A DNA stretch of 64,000 nt from Adiantum capillus-veneris (Eukaryota; Streptophyta; Polypodiopsida; Polypodiales; Pteridaceae). Within the stretch, counting starts at the first letter, position 1, and every line of letters begins with the position of its first letter. A model generated the notes under the pieces. It was not told the DNA's origin, searched no databases, and worked only from the letters and a program-made list of their open reading frames with translations. Shown here piece by piece: positions 42,271 to 55,195 of the stretch. The stretch lies in assembly GCA_014529385.2 (NCBI GenBank), contig CM043962.1, positions 149,600,647 to 149,664,646 of the forward strand. The letters are read 5' to 3'. The position numbers and the translations under genes are program-made.

Positions 42271-45200
42271 TGTAAGGTCCTCCTCTTAGCCTTTACTCTT
42301 GATGACAAATCTAAGCCGTCGACTTTTCGAATACAATCGAGTAAATTTGGGATATAGACAAGCACCCTGACTACCCACGAGACAGTTACAAGTTTAACCA
42401 TGGGAACGTGGATATAACCAAAGCATGCATGGGATATTAGTTTTATCTCAAGAAAAAATTGCATAAGAAAACAAAGAAAGAATAAGGGTAAGGTGAAAAA
42501 GTAACTTGTTTGAAAAGTAGCTTGTTGAATAAGCCACTTGTTAAAAAGTAGCTTGTTGCATAAGCCACTTGTTGAAAAGGTAGCTTCTTGCATAAGTAGC
42601 TTGTTGGAAAAGATTTGAAAAGAAAGAAAATATATCAAGATATGAAAAAGTAACTTATCAAGATAAGTTAAAGGCCTTATCAAATTAAGCTTAAAAGGAG
42701 GCCTTCCCTACTCATTAAACACTTCATTTCTCTTCACATTTTGAAAGTACAAGCTTAATAGTGAGCTATGCAAGCCAAATCTAATCCTCCTTCACACACA
42801 TCCCTACACACACCTCTCTCCTCAAGAGAAACCATGTCCATAAACATAATCAAAATTACCATTATACTCTCCACCTTCTCTCTCCTAACCTTCAAGCTTT
42901 CTATAGCTTGAATCTTCTTAACCTCTCTCTTTCCCATAGCCAAATCGATGGTCTTCTATCAAACTGAAGCGGAAAATAACCAGCTACGTCAACACACTTC
43001 ATCGTTACTCTTCCAAAGCAAGGAGAACACTCTACTATATACACATTGAGGTAAGGTTATCTTATTATTTCTCATTCTTGAAAGAGATTTACTTTCATGT
43101 TTTCTTAAATTCACGCTTAAGCTCTTCAATTTTCATAAGCAACAGAAAAAAACATAACTTCTTGGCTGGTTGTATATATACAAGGTTTTATTATTAATGC
43201 AAATTAAATTAATACTTAATTTTCTCAAGGAGAAGTTAAGATTTTGAAGGTTAATTTAGCATAACAAAGGAAGTTAATTTAAAAAGAGGATTTTCCATAA
43301 AGTCATCCCCTCTTTTTCCTCTTACCAAATGTAAAGTTTCGAAACCATAAGCCTCTTCTACCAATATAATTAATCATCTCCACGTTAGTAAAGGTATGCC
43401 TAAATCCCTTCTTAAAGAAGAATTTGTTAATCATTCATACACTATTACATGCATATTTTACGATACACTAGAATGTCCACTCTTAGGAACTTCTCAATTT
43501 TACCACTACCATGCATACAAGGGTTCACTCTTGCATGAGCACTCAAAGGAAGTTTCTGATTAATTGTCCAAGATTGCAAGTTGGTGCATTTTGAAGTTTT
43601 GTGTGTACCATGCATAGACACACCAAAACAAAACTCATTATAGAAAGCATATGCATTGTTCATTTCAAGTTTGTCTACTTTCAAGTTTGTTTTGCAAATC
43701 CGAAGGGGAGAGTAAGGGGATAGCTTCACGGATGTCGTGATTGTGTTGCTTGAACATAAAACTCATATCGCTTCCATGGAGATGCCCCATGGATAGCAAT
43801 GATAAAAAGGGACCAAAAGGGGATTCATCGAAGTCGGGGTTAATTCGAAACTTACGTCGAGACAAAACCTTAAACTCCCAAGAGATTCGTCTTTTTTTTA
43901 AGATCTTGTTTTGAGTAAAAATTTAAAAAGAAACAGAAATTAAGGGAATATAACGCAAGGAGCTTAATCTAAACTTAAACTAGGTTTAAAAACTTTATGG
44001 AGAAGGTTGACGTGGATAGCCCTAGAATAACATAGAGATTTAATTGTGAACTTGTCTTCGTGTTTGAAAAAAGACCAGCATAGGTATTTACCTGTGGGAT
44101 ACAATGGGGGATAGTCCTTTTTTGCTAGGACTAATAACCGTTGGTCTATGTTGTGAGCTCAAGTTCATTCACTACCCTAGAAATGGGGATTGAATGGGAG
44201 TGTGTCCTGGTCGCGTGAATAGGACCTGCGAATGCGTCTGGAAATCATCTTAGTTCGGGTAAGCCTGATGCCGACACGAGAAGGAGGAAGAAAAAGGATC
44301 CATGGAGGGATCATGATAAGGGAGGAGGATGTGATTTAATTAAGGAACTCTTCCAATTGTTTGGTAAAAAGGAACCTTGGAAAGGCTAGGAACCTAAATG
44401 GGCTATTCCGCAATTTTCCTCATCAGCCGGACCTTCGCTCTTCTTCTCGGGATTATTGATTTAAAGAAAACCTAAAGTACATTATGTTTGAAGCATTTCC
44501 CACACAAGATAAAGAAAAATAAGAATTGAAATATGTGTAAAGATGTGGCTTCCACACATGGCGGAGGAGACAGGATACCTAAGTCCTGGGGCGAGAATAG
44601 GGATATGCCTGGAGGAGTATATGTGATTTCTTGAAAGATAACTAGATAACTTTAGTAATATTACAGGGAAAATGGAAGTAAAAATATTCTATAAAGGAGA
44701 AAGGTGGGAACGACCTGATAAATGCACACTTGCAAGGGTATGCAACAATTTGCATGCTGCTTTCAAATGCTTAAAATGTATTCTTGGTTCGACATGATTG
44801 GAATGTTGTTTTCTAGTCATAGTATTACCTTCGGAAGGTGCATTTATCAAATGGTTCGGTGGGTGGGCAGATTCTAGAGGGTTAATTGTTGGCCAGAAGC
44901 TGAACCCAATTTTATGTTGCGGGAAATGGGATTCCAATCAAAGGAGCAGGAGAACAACTTGGGATCGAGGGATTCATGTAGATTATAATACACTCACCTT
45001 AGGGGAACGCATTGACGACTGTGCTCGGTCATAACCTGGAAAAAAGCGTTAATGACCTTGAACCAGGGGTGAATTGAGAACTCCCACCAGTTGACCCTAG
45101 AAAGTTGAGTTCAAAGTTAGTCTGATGACTTCAATTGGTAAGTTTGACTGGTAAGCAAAGGTTCTTTGGGGCGAAGGGATTCATATGAGAGAAAGTGAAT

Positions 45201-45340
45201 GTTATAACCCCCTTGAGTTGGCATCGAAGAGCAGAAGGAGTCCTGTCTTGGTGTCGGCCTCAAGTGGGAGGGATGTCGGAGATCACGGTGTATCCATTTG
45301 GAAATGGTATAGTTGGTGGTCCCCAGGCATGGCCCTCACA
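42271..45340 (+). mobile_element. 3' LTR of element D (about 3.07 kb)
   Basis: It starts TGTAAGGTCC and ends GGCCCTCACA, followed by the target duplication TGTTG at 45,341-45,345. It aligns with the 5' LTR over its whole length. The outer edges and the target duplication make this pair a single insertion event. Confidence 0.92.
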
Positions 45341-45345
45341 TGTTG
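45341..45345. repeat. Target-site duplication of element D, right
   Basis: TGTTG, identical to 27,636-27,640. Confidence 0.85.
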
Positions 45346-45533
45346 TCAATAGGTTAATTTCTCTCTCTTTTTGAAGTATTGTTCATGCATATTTAACTAG
45401 GTGTTATGCTTTTGTTGCTCTCTCCATCCAAGCACTCTTGATATGCTCATTAGGAATCTATTCTTAATGAAATGCTCACTATGTCTATGTTATTTTCCGC
45501 TACACACAAGTTACTAGACCATTTAATGTTATA
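45346..45533 (+). mobile_element. E' LTR, right part
   Basis: Reverse complement of the first ~190 bp of the E LTR (CTACACACAAGTTACTAGACC equals the inverted LTR start). It ends near ATGTTATA where the E LTR end would be, and no primer site follows, so E' behaves as a solo or 3' LTR. Confidence 0.78.
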
Positions 45534-46148
45534 GCCTACACCAACACTCTTGGCTATGGAATGAAAATCCAACCAAGAGCTATGCTTCAATGCTTAAGCT
45601 TTCCATCTTCTCCATCTTCATTACTATGTTATTATGCATGCTAGGAAGAAAAGTGATGATAAGCGAGGAACTATTTCTTTCTGCTATGAATGTTTCTTCT
45701 TCCTCTTCCCTACCCTCATTCCCCGCTAGCTCTCTCCACCTTTGAAGGTGTTTGAGGCCTTGGGACTGAGGATGGGGATAGTTAATGCTTTTTACAAAGT
45801 CTATGTTATGATGTGATGCATGAAGCTTTCCATCTTCATTGCATCACCTAGGTCACAAGAAACACAAAAATTGTATTGTACCAAGTCTCTCTTGATGGGA
45901 GAATCTATAATACAAAAGCCTTTTGGAGGGGGGACGGCTTTAAGTTAATCCGAATGTTGTCAATGTCTCTAATTCTCTCTCTTTTTCAAGTTATTGCTTA
46001 TGCCATGTTAGCTAGGAAATGTGTTTAATGTTTCTCTCTCTCTCCATTCAAGCTCTCTCTCTACCTAAGAAGGAATCTCCTTAATGAAATGCTCACTATG
46101 TTATTCTCTTTTCGCTACAATCTAAGTTAATAGGCCAATTCCATTACA
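45534..46148 (+). mobile_element. E'' LTR fragment, diverged
   Basis: A second, more diverged E-type LTR in the same orientation as E'. It starts mid-LTR (block equal to 32,840-32,915 inverted) and ends TTCCATTACA. The CAAAAGCCTTTTGGAGG and GAAATGCTCACTATG blocks identify it. No coding capacity. Confidence 0.7.
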
Positions 46149-47776
46149 AAACTTTTCAAAAGGTTATGGTTACCAAAAAGTATATCAAAACATTCACAAA
46201 AAATATATTTAGGAGGAAACTAGTCAAGGAGTTCATTGTGGTATAAACAATGTACAAAAATTTGATCACTTGCCAATGATTTATCGAAAATAGTCTTTCT
46301 TCCGCAGGGGCCAAAAATAACCTTCAAACCAAAATGAGCTATATGTCAAGGAGATGTCAAATAGGAGTACTCCTTCCTTTTCTTCTATGTAACTATGAGA
46401 TTTTCCTCTATAAAACTAGTAGAAGAGCTAGGAGTTAGCAAAGAAGTAAAAGAGCTGTTAGGGGTAGTTAGTGAGTTAGGTCTTTTAAGACAAGGGGAGT
46501 CATCATCCTCAATACATGGTTTGAGAAGTTTAGTAGCCTTTTTGACACCTTTTTAGTTGGCATAGGTAGTGAGAGATATGTGCTTGGTTCATCGGATTTG
46601 AGCTCTTTGAGGATGCCAAGCATTAAGTTCCAAAAAGCATTGATGGTAATCTGGGCAATGATGAGTGATTTAGCTTGTCCACCAAGCTAGGAACAAATCA
46701 GAGATAAGTGGAAGTCAATTGGTTTGTCAGGGAAAAGTTGTTCCAAATGATTAAGAATGTATCAAATAACATGGTCAAACCGCATAATGGTGGATTCAAA
46801 TGTGGCCTTAGGGTCAAGGAATTTACATGCACATTTCAAGTACGGGTGATAGACATTCCAGATTGATTCTATGTAAAAGTCCAGGTTCCTCTTAGCAAAC
46901 TCCATATTTTCTTTTGTGCGAATGTAAAGGCCAGCATTTAAAGAACACTTAGATTGATCAATAAATTTGAGGTTAAAAGGGGACTTTATAAGCCTCCCTT
47001 TGTCCAAAAACTGTCCTCCTTTAAGTATTTTGAGCCGAAAATCTTCAATGGTAGAAGCTAGTAGGTTGGCAAGGTAGACCCAGGTTTGACTAAGTATTGG
47101 CGCAGAAAAAGCCTTGTTAGGGGAACACCAAAAGTTGATGATCCACTCCAAAGGATTCCACTTCAAATTGTTCGATCGATAGAATAGGGAAAACTTTAGA
47201 GACTTTTGGAACCATCTCTAAAAGAATAGAGTCACTGAGGGTACATAAATTATTTTGAAATTCTTTAAGAGTTTCTTGAGTAGAGCAAGATTTTGATTAT
47301 AATGTACATCTAAAGTATTGTAAGATCATAGCAACGCCGTCAATAGTATCTTTGTCAAAAGTAAGCAGCATAAGCTTTTCCAAGTGTTGATTTTCTATCA
47401 TTTCAAAAATTCACACCAATTCTCAAGTAAGCGGGGATTTAAGAGAAGGATGTGGGTTCAAAACCCTTGCCATAGCCAAAATTTTTGAGCGAGCTCCACA
47501 TTGTGGACCGGCTTCAAACGAAAATTTAAGCAATAGCACCGCCTCATCGGCAACAAGGTCGAAGGGCAGTTCACCGACAACAACAATTACCAAATTTCTC
47601 GGTTTTTGTTCGGAATTGATACGATTTTTTATCGGCAAACGCTTACGAATTGACTAAGTAATTAGCAAGGCTTTATTGGAAACTACAGCGATCACTAGGG
47701 CTACAAGCATCTTGAGTCAAGATACTCTTTCTTTTCTTGCTAGCACTGCACATAGTCGCCATGGATTTCGACATTT
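46149..47776. other. Unassigned region with one orphan frame
   Basis: The only notable frame is 46,762-47,166 on the minus strand (134 residues, starting MKWNPLEWIINFW). It is aromatic-rich and non-repetitive, and the sequence downstream in the same direction keeps some coding-like character with stops. I do not recognise it; a decayed transposon or virus-derived frame is a guess. The rest (46,149-46,760 and 47,167-47,776) shows nothing I can name. Confidence 0.3.
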
Positions 47777-48272
47777 ATGACGTTTGACTTTGAGCATCAT
47801 ACACCCAACCTTCCCAATGATGGCTCATGGTCGGCTACTCTCACGGAGGGTATCCACACAACTACGGGAGAGGATGATAAGTATGAATTGCTTGATATTC
47901 AAGAGTTTTGCACACTTCAAGCATGCATGTTTGTGATGGAGAAAATTTTTGCATCTTTGAATGATAGTGTTACTAAATTATCCACTTTAGTAGTGCAATA
48001 TATGCAACAACAGGCCAAGGGTTCTAATGATACACATGTGCAGGAGCAAGGATCCAATCAGGGACAAGAAAGAGAGAGTTGCGGCGAATATGGAAGAAGA
48101 ACATGTTGAAGAAGATGACTTGCAAGAGGAATTAGTGGAGCTGTATGGTTCTATTTTCTTGGATAGTCTTGCGAATGCTACAAGTATGGAGTGGGATGAG
48201 GAGTTGATGCAAGTGGAAGAGCCCATGGTCAAAGAACATGTGCTTTTGGTTGTCCATGGAGAGGAGGAGTAG
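47777..48272 (+). pseudogene. Orphan acidic reading frame in two overlapping pieces
   Basis: Frame 47,777-48,109 (starts MTFDFEHHTPNLP) runs into frame 48,027-48,272 after a one-base shift near 48,070. Together they would give about 160 acidic residues with a helical middle (MEKIFASLNDSVTKLSTLVV) and a Glu-rich end. A retroelement gag N-terminus would fit the composition, but no diagnostic motif is present. I do not recognise a family. Confidence 0.25.
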
Positions 48273-49305
48273 GCTAAGGATGCGGCAAAGCTTTCAAGAG
48301 ATGTAGGTGCTACATTGTTCAATGTTGATGGGTATGCTTGTGGATGCTGCTATGCATTGGGCTACCCTCCAATTGTAGGGGTCCTGGGAGGACGCCTCCA
48401 CTTTACATGGTTGGGAAGGGACCAATGAGAATGATGGCATGTATTTGGAGCATGATGGTGTGTTTGGTGACGCTTTGTTTGAAGTGGGTAGTATGCCAAG
48501 GAGTGCTTGGTGCAATGGAAGTATGTTAGGGACATGTTAGGTGCATGATTGGCTATGTGCTGGCGTACAACACTACAGGAGGGTACTGCAAGTGGATGGA
48601 TGAGATCAAAGCCAGGTGTTTGACCCAAGTGGAAGCTATGCTATGATGCAGGGGGTTGGACAACCTGGTTTGGTGTGTACAGAGTGTTGGTTTGGTGATG
48701 CGTGTTTTATGTCAATAACCATGTTTTTGGTTGAATATAAATGTTCAACAAGGGGGTTGGGCAATGTTGGTGCAATCAGACACAAGCATGGATATGTATG
48801 CTGACAGGTGCATGTTGGAGTGCTAAAGCAGGTATGAAAGACCTGGGCAGGTAGGTGGTAGCAAAAATGTATATTTTATGTGTTTTCTTCGGCCAAAAGG
48901 GACAAGGGCACTTGGGATGATAGGTAAAGGTGTCCAAAATGTTGAGTTAGTGCTTGAGAAGCTGGTCTAGACAGCTCCTCAAACAGAGGTACGGGGTGAA
49001 AGATATGGTGGTTCAAAATTGGAGTGGTTTGCAGATTCCCAACGGATGAGGCACGAAGGGACAAGTGGCCAGAGTTGGTGTGAGTGGATAGGGTTGAAGT
49101 GCTCGAGTTGTGGAGCATGGTGGTCTTTTCGGATCCTCAATCGAAGATCAAATGGGAAAGATATGGCCCAGTAGAAAGTTTGACGGGAGCTAGTTATGTG
49201 CCCAATTGACAATGTTGGTAGACGTGCTATCTGATGTGCTTTTGGCCTCAATCAGATTCTAGAATGTAGTGTGCACTGCATATTCTATTTGCTTGAAGAT
49301 TTGAT

Positions 49306-49327
49306 CCCCCCCCCCCCCCCCCCCCCC
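49306..49327. repeat. Poly-C tract (22 C)
   Basis: An uninterrupted C22 run 70 bp before a (GA)n tract, followed by pyrimidine-rich sequence. Confidence 0.9.
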
Positions 49328-49396
49328 TTTCCCCTCCCTTCTCTCACCTAAACTCCACTTGCCCCCGTCCCTCTCCCTCCCTCGCCCCCCATCCCT

Positions 49397-49398
<2 letters not shown>

Positions 49399-49482
<84 letters not shown>
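49399..49482. repeat. (GA)n microsatellite
   Basis: About 42 uninterrupted GA units. Confidence 0.95.
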
Positions 49483-49486
<4 letters not shown>

Positions 49487-50257
49487 CTTTAGATTCCCCT
49501 CCCATAATATTTTCAAGAATGGGTACCACCTACTAGCAGCTCTTTTGTTTTATTGCCTTGAATCTCCACAGATTCCACCATGCCCTTGCCTTGTTATACA
49601 ATGAGACTAAAATCTTGATCAAAACTGGACTTGAACTCGCATGATGTTGAATAGAGTAAGGGTCATTACACTAACCACCTTGGACCAGTCCTGATGGTAC
49701 TTGAAAGGCGCACTTCACCGTTAAGAAAAAAACGCCCCAGCTTCTCGCAAGCTGCTAGCGCTCGCCACCTTCTTCTCTCTACTCACCCACCACTTGCGAC
49801 TTGCTTGCCCACCATCAACTGCGATTTGCTCTTTGTTTCCTACAACGACCATGCAGTAGTCGCTTGCTATCGCTATCCCTCGCATCTTCTGTAGATTCTT
49901 ACCACGAATTTTTTGGAATTGTAGGCACATATCCCCATAACTTTCATCCCCCTTCACCTAAGGAGGCTTCGTGAGTCGTGACTCAAGGCTCACCTTGTTT
50001 TAACGTATAGCTCTTCCCATGCATTTCATTTTTTTTTTTGGAAGGCTTGAGCGTTCTTGCAGGAACGTGTTGATCGACTGCTAGCAGTATGAAACGTGTC
50101 GTGGAGGATGACAAGCTGGAGGCCACATGGCACCTTCTCCTTGAACCCCTCGTTCCCACCCACCTGCCTTCAAATTCGCGGCCCTTATGTTCGGATCTTT
50201 CCTCTAGGGTTTTTGCCAATTCCCTTCTAGGCTCTCGACGTCAAAATTCTTTTCTTC

Positions 50258-50261
<4 letters not shown>

Positions 50262-50292
<31 letters not shown>
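50262..50292. repeat. (CT)n tract in the 5' leader of the carrier gene
   Basis: About 15 CT units ending 37 bp before the ATG. CT-rich leaders are common in plant genes and can influence transcription; the effect here is unknown. Confidence 0.85.
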
Positions 50293-50295
<3 letters not shown>

Positions 50296-50329
50296 CACAC
50301 ACCCTCACCACCGGAGTCGCAAGCAGAAC

Positions 50330-50514
50330 ATGCCTTCAGAGAGTGGTGCAGGTGGGCTTCTGGCCAAACAGATGGTAGCGGGAGGACTTGCAGGTATGCT
50401 GGCTGACGGAGTCATGTACCCAATGATGACTGTCAAGTCGCGTCTTCAGGTATGGCCCCCTTCGAAAATCTCAATGCAGATCTGAGGGGGCTTATTTCTC
50501 TGCATGTTGGCCTT

Positions 50515-50595
<81 letters not shown>

Positions 50596-51884
50596 TCCAC
50601 AATGTAAAATGGACTCCGCCACAGCATAGTGAAGAAGAGAAGAAAAAAAGAGATTTTCTGAATGCCCTTGATTTGGTTGCATGGTTTTTTATTTGTCTAT
50701 CTTGCTGGGTGCGCAATAGCCAGTCATGTCTCCATTAAAAACAACTGATGGAGATGACGACTTGATTACGAGAAAGGATCCGTTGCTAGAAGCACATAAG
50801 AAGACTGATAGCGTGCATGGCAATAAGATCGGGAGTACTTCGACCCTGTGTTTGAGTTAGAACAAAATGACAGTTGAAGCCTTAAGGATTGACAATTAGC
50901 CTGGTGCAGTCCCAATAAGATGAACTACAAATGGTCATATAATTAGTTTGCCCAAGCTATGCTCATACTATGCACAGAATCGTAACATTGAGATGGTGCT
51001 CTTGCAAATTAGGTCCAAGGTGCTTCAGCTTCGGTCGGCTCAGGAGGTGGGGCGAGTGCAATCTACATGTACAGAGGGCCTCTTCATGCCATTTACACCA
51101 TCTCTGCCCACGAAGGATGGAGGACATTATACAAGGGTTATGCAACAGTGTCCCAGATTGCCCCAGCGCAGGCATTGTACATGGCATCTTATCAAACTGC
51201 TAAAAAGGTACTTCCAGGTGAGACGCTCGAAGGCACAGCCCTGACTTAAGAGCATGGTCGATATGGGCCTTGGCCAATTTCCATCTGTGTAGTGTTGCCA
51301 AAGGAGAAAGCAGGTAGAGGCACGAGTTCTTTATGGCAGCCTAATTGATCCATAATATAATACAGGTGGAAAAGAGAACCCAGTCGTACACTTTTGTGGA
51401 GGAGTCATAGCCACGCTGGTGCAGTCGTCTGTAACTGTTCCCGTCGAAGTGATCAGACAGAGGCAAATGGTACAGAGGAGTGGAGGGGATAGCTACAAGG
51501 TATGTTTCTTATGGTGTCTTCTTCCATGTCATCATGATTGGGCGTTTTTCAGGGTTCTCTTTGTGTAATCTCTACTGATCTTATCCGGTGATGCAAAACA
51601 ACACCTAGGGTTCTCTGCATGCTGCTACTAGAATCTATAAAGTGGAGGGAGTGAGGGCTCTGTACAGGGGCTTTGGGCTGGCCCAGATGGTATGGGGGCC
51701 CTATAATGCTATTTATCTCCCATTATGGGAGGCATCCAAGCGAGCGGCTGCACGATACACTGGAGTTGACTCTGTCCAGAAACTTGAGGTCCAATGGGAG
51801 CTTTTAAGTTCATTTTTCAGTGCCTCATGTGCTGCTGCTATTACAAATCCCATGGTATGACAGTCACTTTTGTGTAGGTTTTAA

Positions 51885-51940
<56 letters not shown>

Positions 51941-52235
51941 CACGCACACGCACTCATGCTTTTTGAATTGAGGCTGTGGGATTCTCCATTGACAATAATT
52001 GATGATGACTAAATGACTTTTGTAGGATGTTGTTAAGACAAGGCTGCAGGTGCAAGGCAAGAGCAATGCATCAAACAGCACAAACTACACGGGTGCATTG
52101 GATGCGGCAAGGTCGATACTGAGGCAGGAAGGCGTGAAGGGATTTGCTTGTGGGATATCATCCAGGGTGTTTTGGATTGCTCCTTCCAGCATGATTATGT
52201 TCACGTGCTTTGATCAGTTGATGAAGAGGCTTTGA
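50330..52235 (+). CDS. Mitochondrial carrier family (SLC25) protein, five exons, 304 residues
   Basis: Coding exons are 50330-50449, 51013-51217, 51366-51499, 51609-51854 and 52026-52235; every intron is GT-AG and the phases join cleanly. The product has the three ~100-residue repeats of carriers that move metabolites across the mitochondrial inner membrane. Signature motifs are PMMTVK (31-36), PVEVIR (134-139) and PMDVVK (234-239). The matching [DE]G motifs are EGWRTLYKG, EGVRALYRG and EGVKGFACG. Length is normal. Motif 1 lacks the acidic residue of P-x-[DE]-x-x-[KR]. The second and third repeats look somewhat like SLC25A44-type carriers, but the substrate cannot be assigned. The start codon gives a short N-terminus without a separate presequence, normal for the family. 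Introns 1 and 4 carry GA/CT runs. Confidence 0.93.
50519..50588. repeat. (GA)n microsatellite in intron 1 of the carrier gene
   Basis: About 35 GA units, 70 bp after the first splice donor. Confidence 0.95.
51888..51938. repeat. (CT)n microsatellite in intron 4 of the carrier gene
   Basis: About 25 CT units between the donor at 51,855 and the acceptor at 52,025; it occupies about 30% of this short intron. Confidence 0.95.
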
Positions 52236-54784
52236 CTTTCAGGAAACAAAATACTCTCTCTCTCAGATTCTGGAAAGCCACCCCCCTCAGCTGTAAATAA
52301 TTTTTTCGAAGGGAGGTGGAATTTTGGGAACGAAGTAGGTGGAATTTCAAGTCTCTTGCCTCCATCAATTTGAACTTTGTTGCATCTCTCTCTCAAAGTG
52401 GTAGATTGGTTATATATTTCCCTTTGAGGTATCGAGTCTTGGGTTGAAGACTCGTTAGATAGATCTTTGAGGTCTCTTGTGATCGTCCCTACGACGTTAC
52501 AATTTCTTCTTCTTGCCTGGTTAGATCCTTGAAGCTTCTTGGGACGGTTCCTATGATATGCAACCTTCTCTTCTCCTACTCCAATCTAAGGTGTGGCATT
52601 ACAGGGTGCTAGTTATCATTTGCTTTTTGAAATAATAGGGCCCAATGCATGGTTACATCGCCATTGGTTATTTGTCTACTGCAACTATTCAAACCCTTTT
52701 GCATTTTGGCATAGTTGCACGAATATAATGTTATCAGGTGAATTCTTAAAGACACCTTCACCAATTAAAGTGGGAAAGAGGAAATGAAGATAGGTTTTTA
52801 AGGTGTAGGGGAAGGATGCTTATTGTTCTCTCTCAGAAATTAGGGCAACCTAGTAAATGTCGTTGGGGAAGGGGAGCCATTCAGTTTAAAGTTGCAATCG
52901 TGACGCCATTCAGTGTAAAGTTGCAAGTGTGTACTTGTAATCACAAACACAATCAAATGATTATGCAAGGCTTTCAAATGGAAATGAAAGTACCCATCCC
53001 ACAAATTAAAAACAAATGAAAAGATTGATGTTTCACATGAAAAGGTAAAGCACAATCACGGCTAGATTTTGATTTCAATCACATACTCGCTCGTCATCAC
53101 TTTAAAGCATTTTCAAGATTCCCTTTCGAAATTCTGTCGTCTGCATTGACATGTGCATTTTGCCTCTACCCTCAGCTGCCCTTGTTTACAAGCGACATGG
53201 GGTGTCACTCGAGGGATTGATGACGGGGAACGCGATTGGCAGGGCGGCAGGGTTTCAGGCCGTCGAATCCACGCAGTAGGGGGGGTTGGGTTTCATAGAA
53301 CTGGACTTGCATGCATCACAAGCAAACGCGACAGTCGGGTTGGGTAGGGAGTGCGGGTGTCCAATGGGAGGTCGTGACATCGAATCTGAGGCGGGGAGGT
53401 TGGGGACGTAGCTTGCAAAGATTGGGATCGACGGTGGATTGAACATTAACATCCACCGTAGATCCCTCGAGGAGGGCCCGTGTCACTTATGGACGAGGCT
53501 CAGTTGCATGTAGTTAAGCGTAACGCCTCTACTTGGCAACCTCTATCTGTAACATTGGCTAATAGCAAGCATTGCTTGACTCGTACTCTTCATGTCGTGT
53601 AGACTCCATCAGGCCTTACCACACAACATTGTCCATTGAGGTGAGGCTCATGGGGCGGGGGAGGGGGAGAGAGAGAGAGAGAGAGAGAGTTGTAATTTTG
53701 TGAGCAATGCATGATCTCCTTGGCCAACACATTGCACACCCCGTGAACACAACCTTCCCTCTCGTGCCTCGTGTCCATGTGATAGCTTGAGGAGTGAGGA
53801 TGGCCACATATACATAGGAGGGAGAAATCGGCAAGCAAATGCCCATCGCCTTTGCGTGTGTTCCAAGAGTCTCTCTCTCTCTCTCTCTCTTGAACTTAGA
53901 TGCAAACTCCTCTCTCCTTACCTCATCGTCGCCTAACCTTGTCTATATCTTGCACAAGCATAGGAGGTGGTGGGATCTACAGTGGGATATGATTGAGCAG
54001 CGTAGATCTTAGGCTTCTGCGGATAATGTAAACTTGAGTGTCTATGGAGTTTTGACGTGAAAGTATCGGGATGAGAGTAAACTTGGGTACTTTTGTAAAC
54101 TCGGATATCCGAGTTCACAAAAATATTTGAGTTTACTTTTGCGTCAAGATCTACGACATGTGTCTAATGTCAAGGCCCCAATTATTGGTAGCCTTTGATC
54201 CCATCTCCCATGCTCGTGTTGGATATAGGTGGTCACCTACCACCCAACTGTGACACCCACTCAACTCTCCTTTCGATTTACCTTTTCAAGGACTTTTTAA
54301 AATCCGTTCACACATTTTAGAATAAAGTTGAAGGGTGGCGTTTGTCACGAAAGGACCCTTTAGTAATTTTCTTTTACAAAAGAGACCGTTTCATTGTCAT
54401 TCAAAAGACAAGCGTTGGAAAGTACTACCCTTACGTGGTACCTTTTCGTAATAAAGGACATAGTTTCATTTTGTCCTTTTGATTAGACCAAATATTGCAA
54501 ACAATACAAGTTAGGTTGTTAGGTAAAAAAAAAGAGAAGATAGTCTGGTTGGCAAGGAATATTAGAAAAAATAGTAAAACGGTGCCACCTTCAACGGCGG
54601 CATGGCCCCTCTTACTCTCAAGCTCTTCGCTCTTCACAAATTTCTCGAACATTATGTTGCTGTTTAAAGAAGTAGGATTGGTAGATATAGGAAGTGATCA
54701 TCAATGCTGAGGCTCACTACCCAACTTGTATATCAATGCAGGGACCTTCTAACTTAGTGGGTAGAACTGTAGAGCCGCTCGAAG

Positions 54785-54829
<45 letters not shown>

Positions 54830-55195
54830 TTGGTTTGTAAGTATAAACTTGCTAGCTTGTGAATTTCAATTTGAGAGATAAAAGGGAAGGCTTTTCAGCA
54901 TGTCATACGCACTATTAGACTCCCTCTCTCTCCACGCAGTCTCTCTCATGGCGGTCGGCCTTATATATTGCCATGTAGGAGGAGGGCAACCAACGGTAGT
55001 GGTGGGGCAGGCACCTTGTGCACACTATGCGGAGTCTCCTCGTGTGGTCTCTGTGTCGCCCAATTGTAGAATTCATTGGCGAAGCAAGAAATGAATGACA
55101 CGTGTTCGACCGCCTCTCTCTTTTTTCGCGTAGGCAGTCCGTGTCTCTCTTTCCGAGCGCACAACTACAGGCTCGGATGAATCTTGTTCCACCAT
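52236..55195. other. Intergenic region downstream of the carrier gene
   Basis: The first part must contain the 3' UTR of the carrier gene. No other gene is supported. Short GA/CT runs occur at 53,667-53,689, 53,870-53,891 and 54,788-54,827. Confidence 0.5.

Larger units (their letters stand above)
48273..50261. other. Intergenic region upstream of the carrier gene
   Basis: No supported gene. It contains a C22 run at 49,306-49,327 and a long (GA)n run at 49,399-49,482. The promoter of the carrier gene must lie in the right part, but I see no clear TATA box. Confidence 0.5.
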
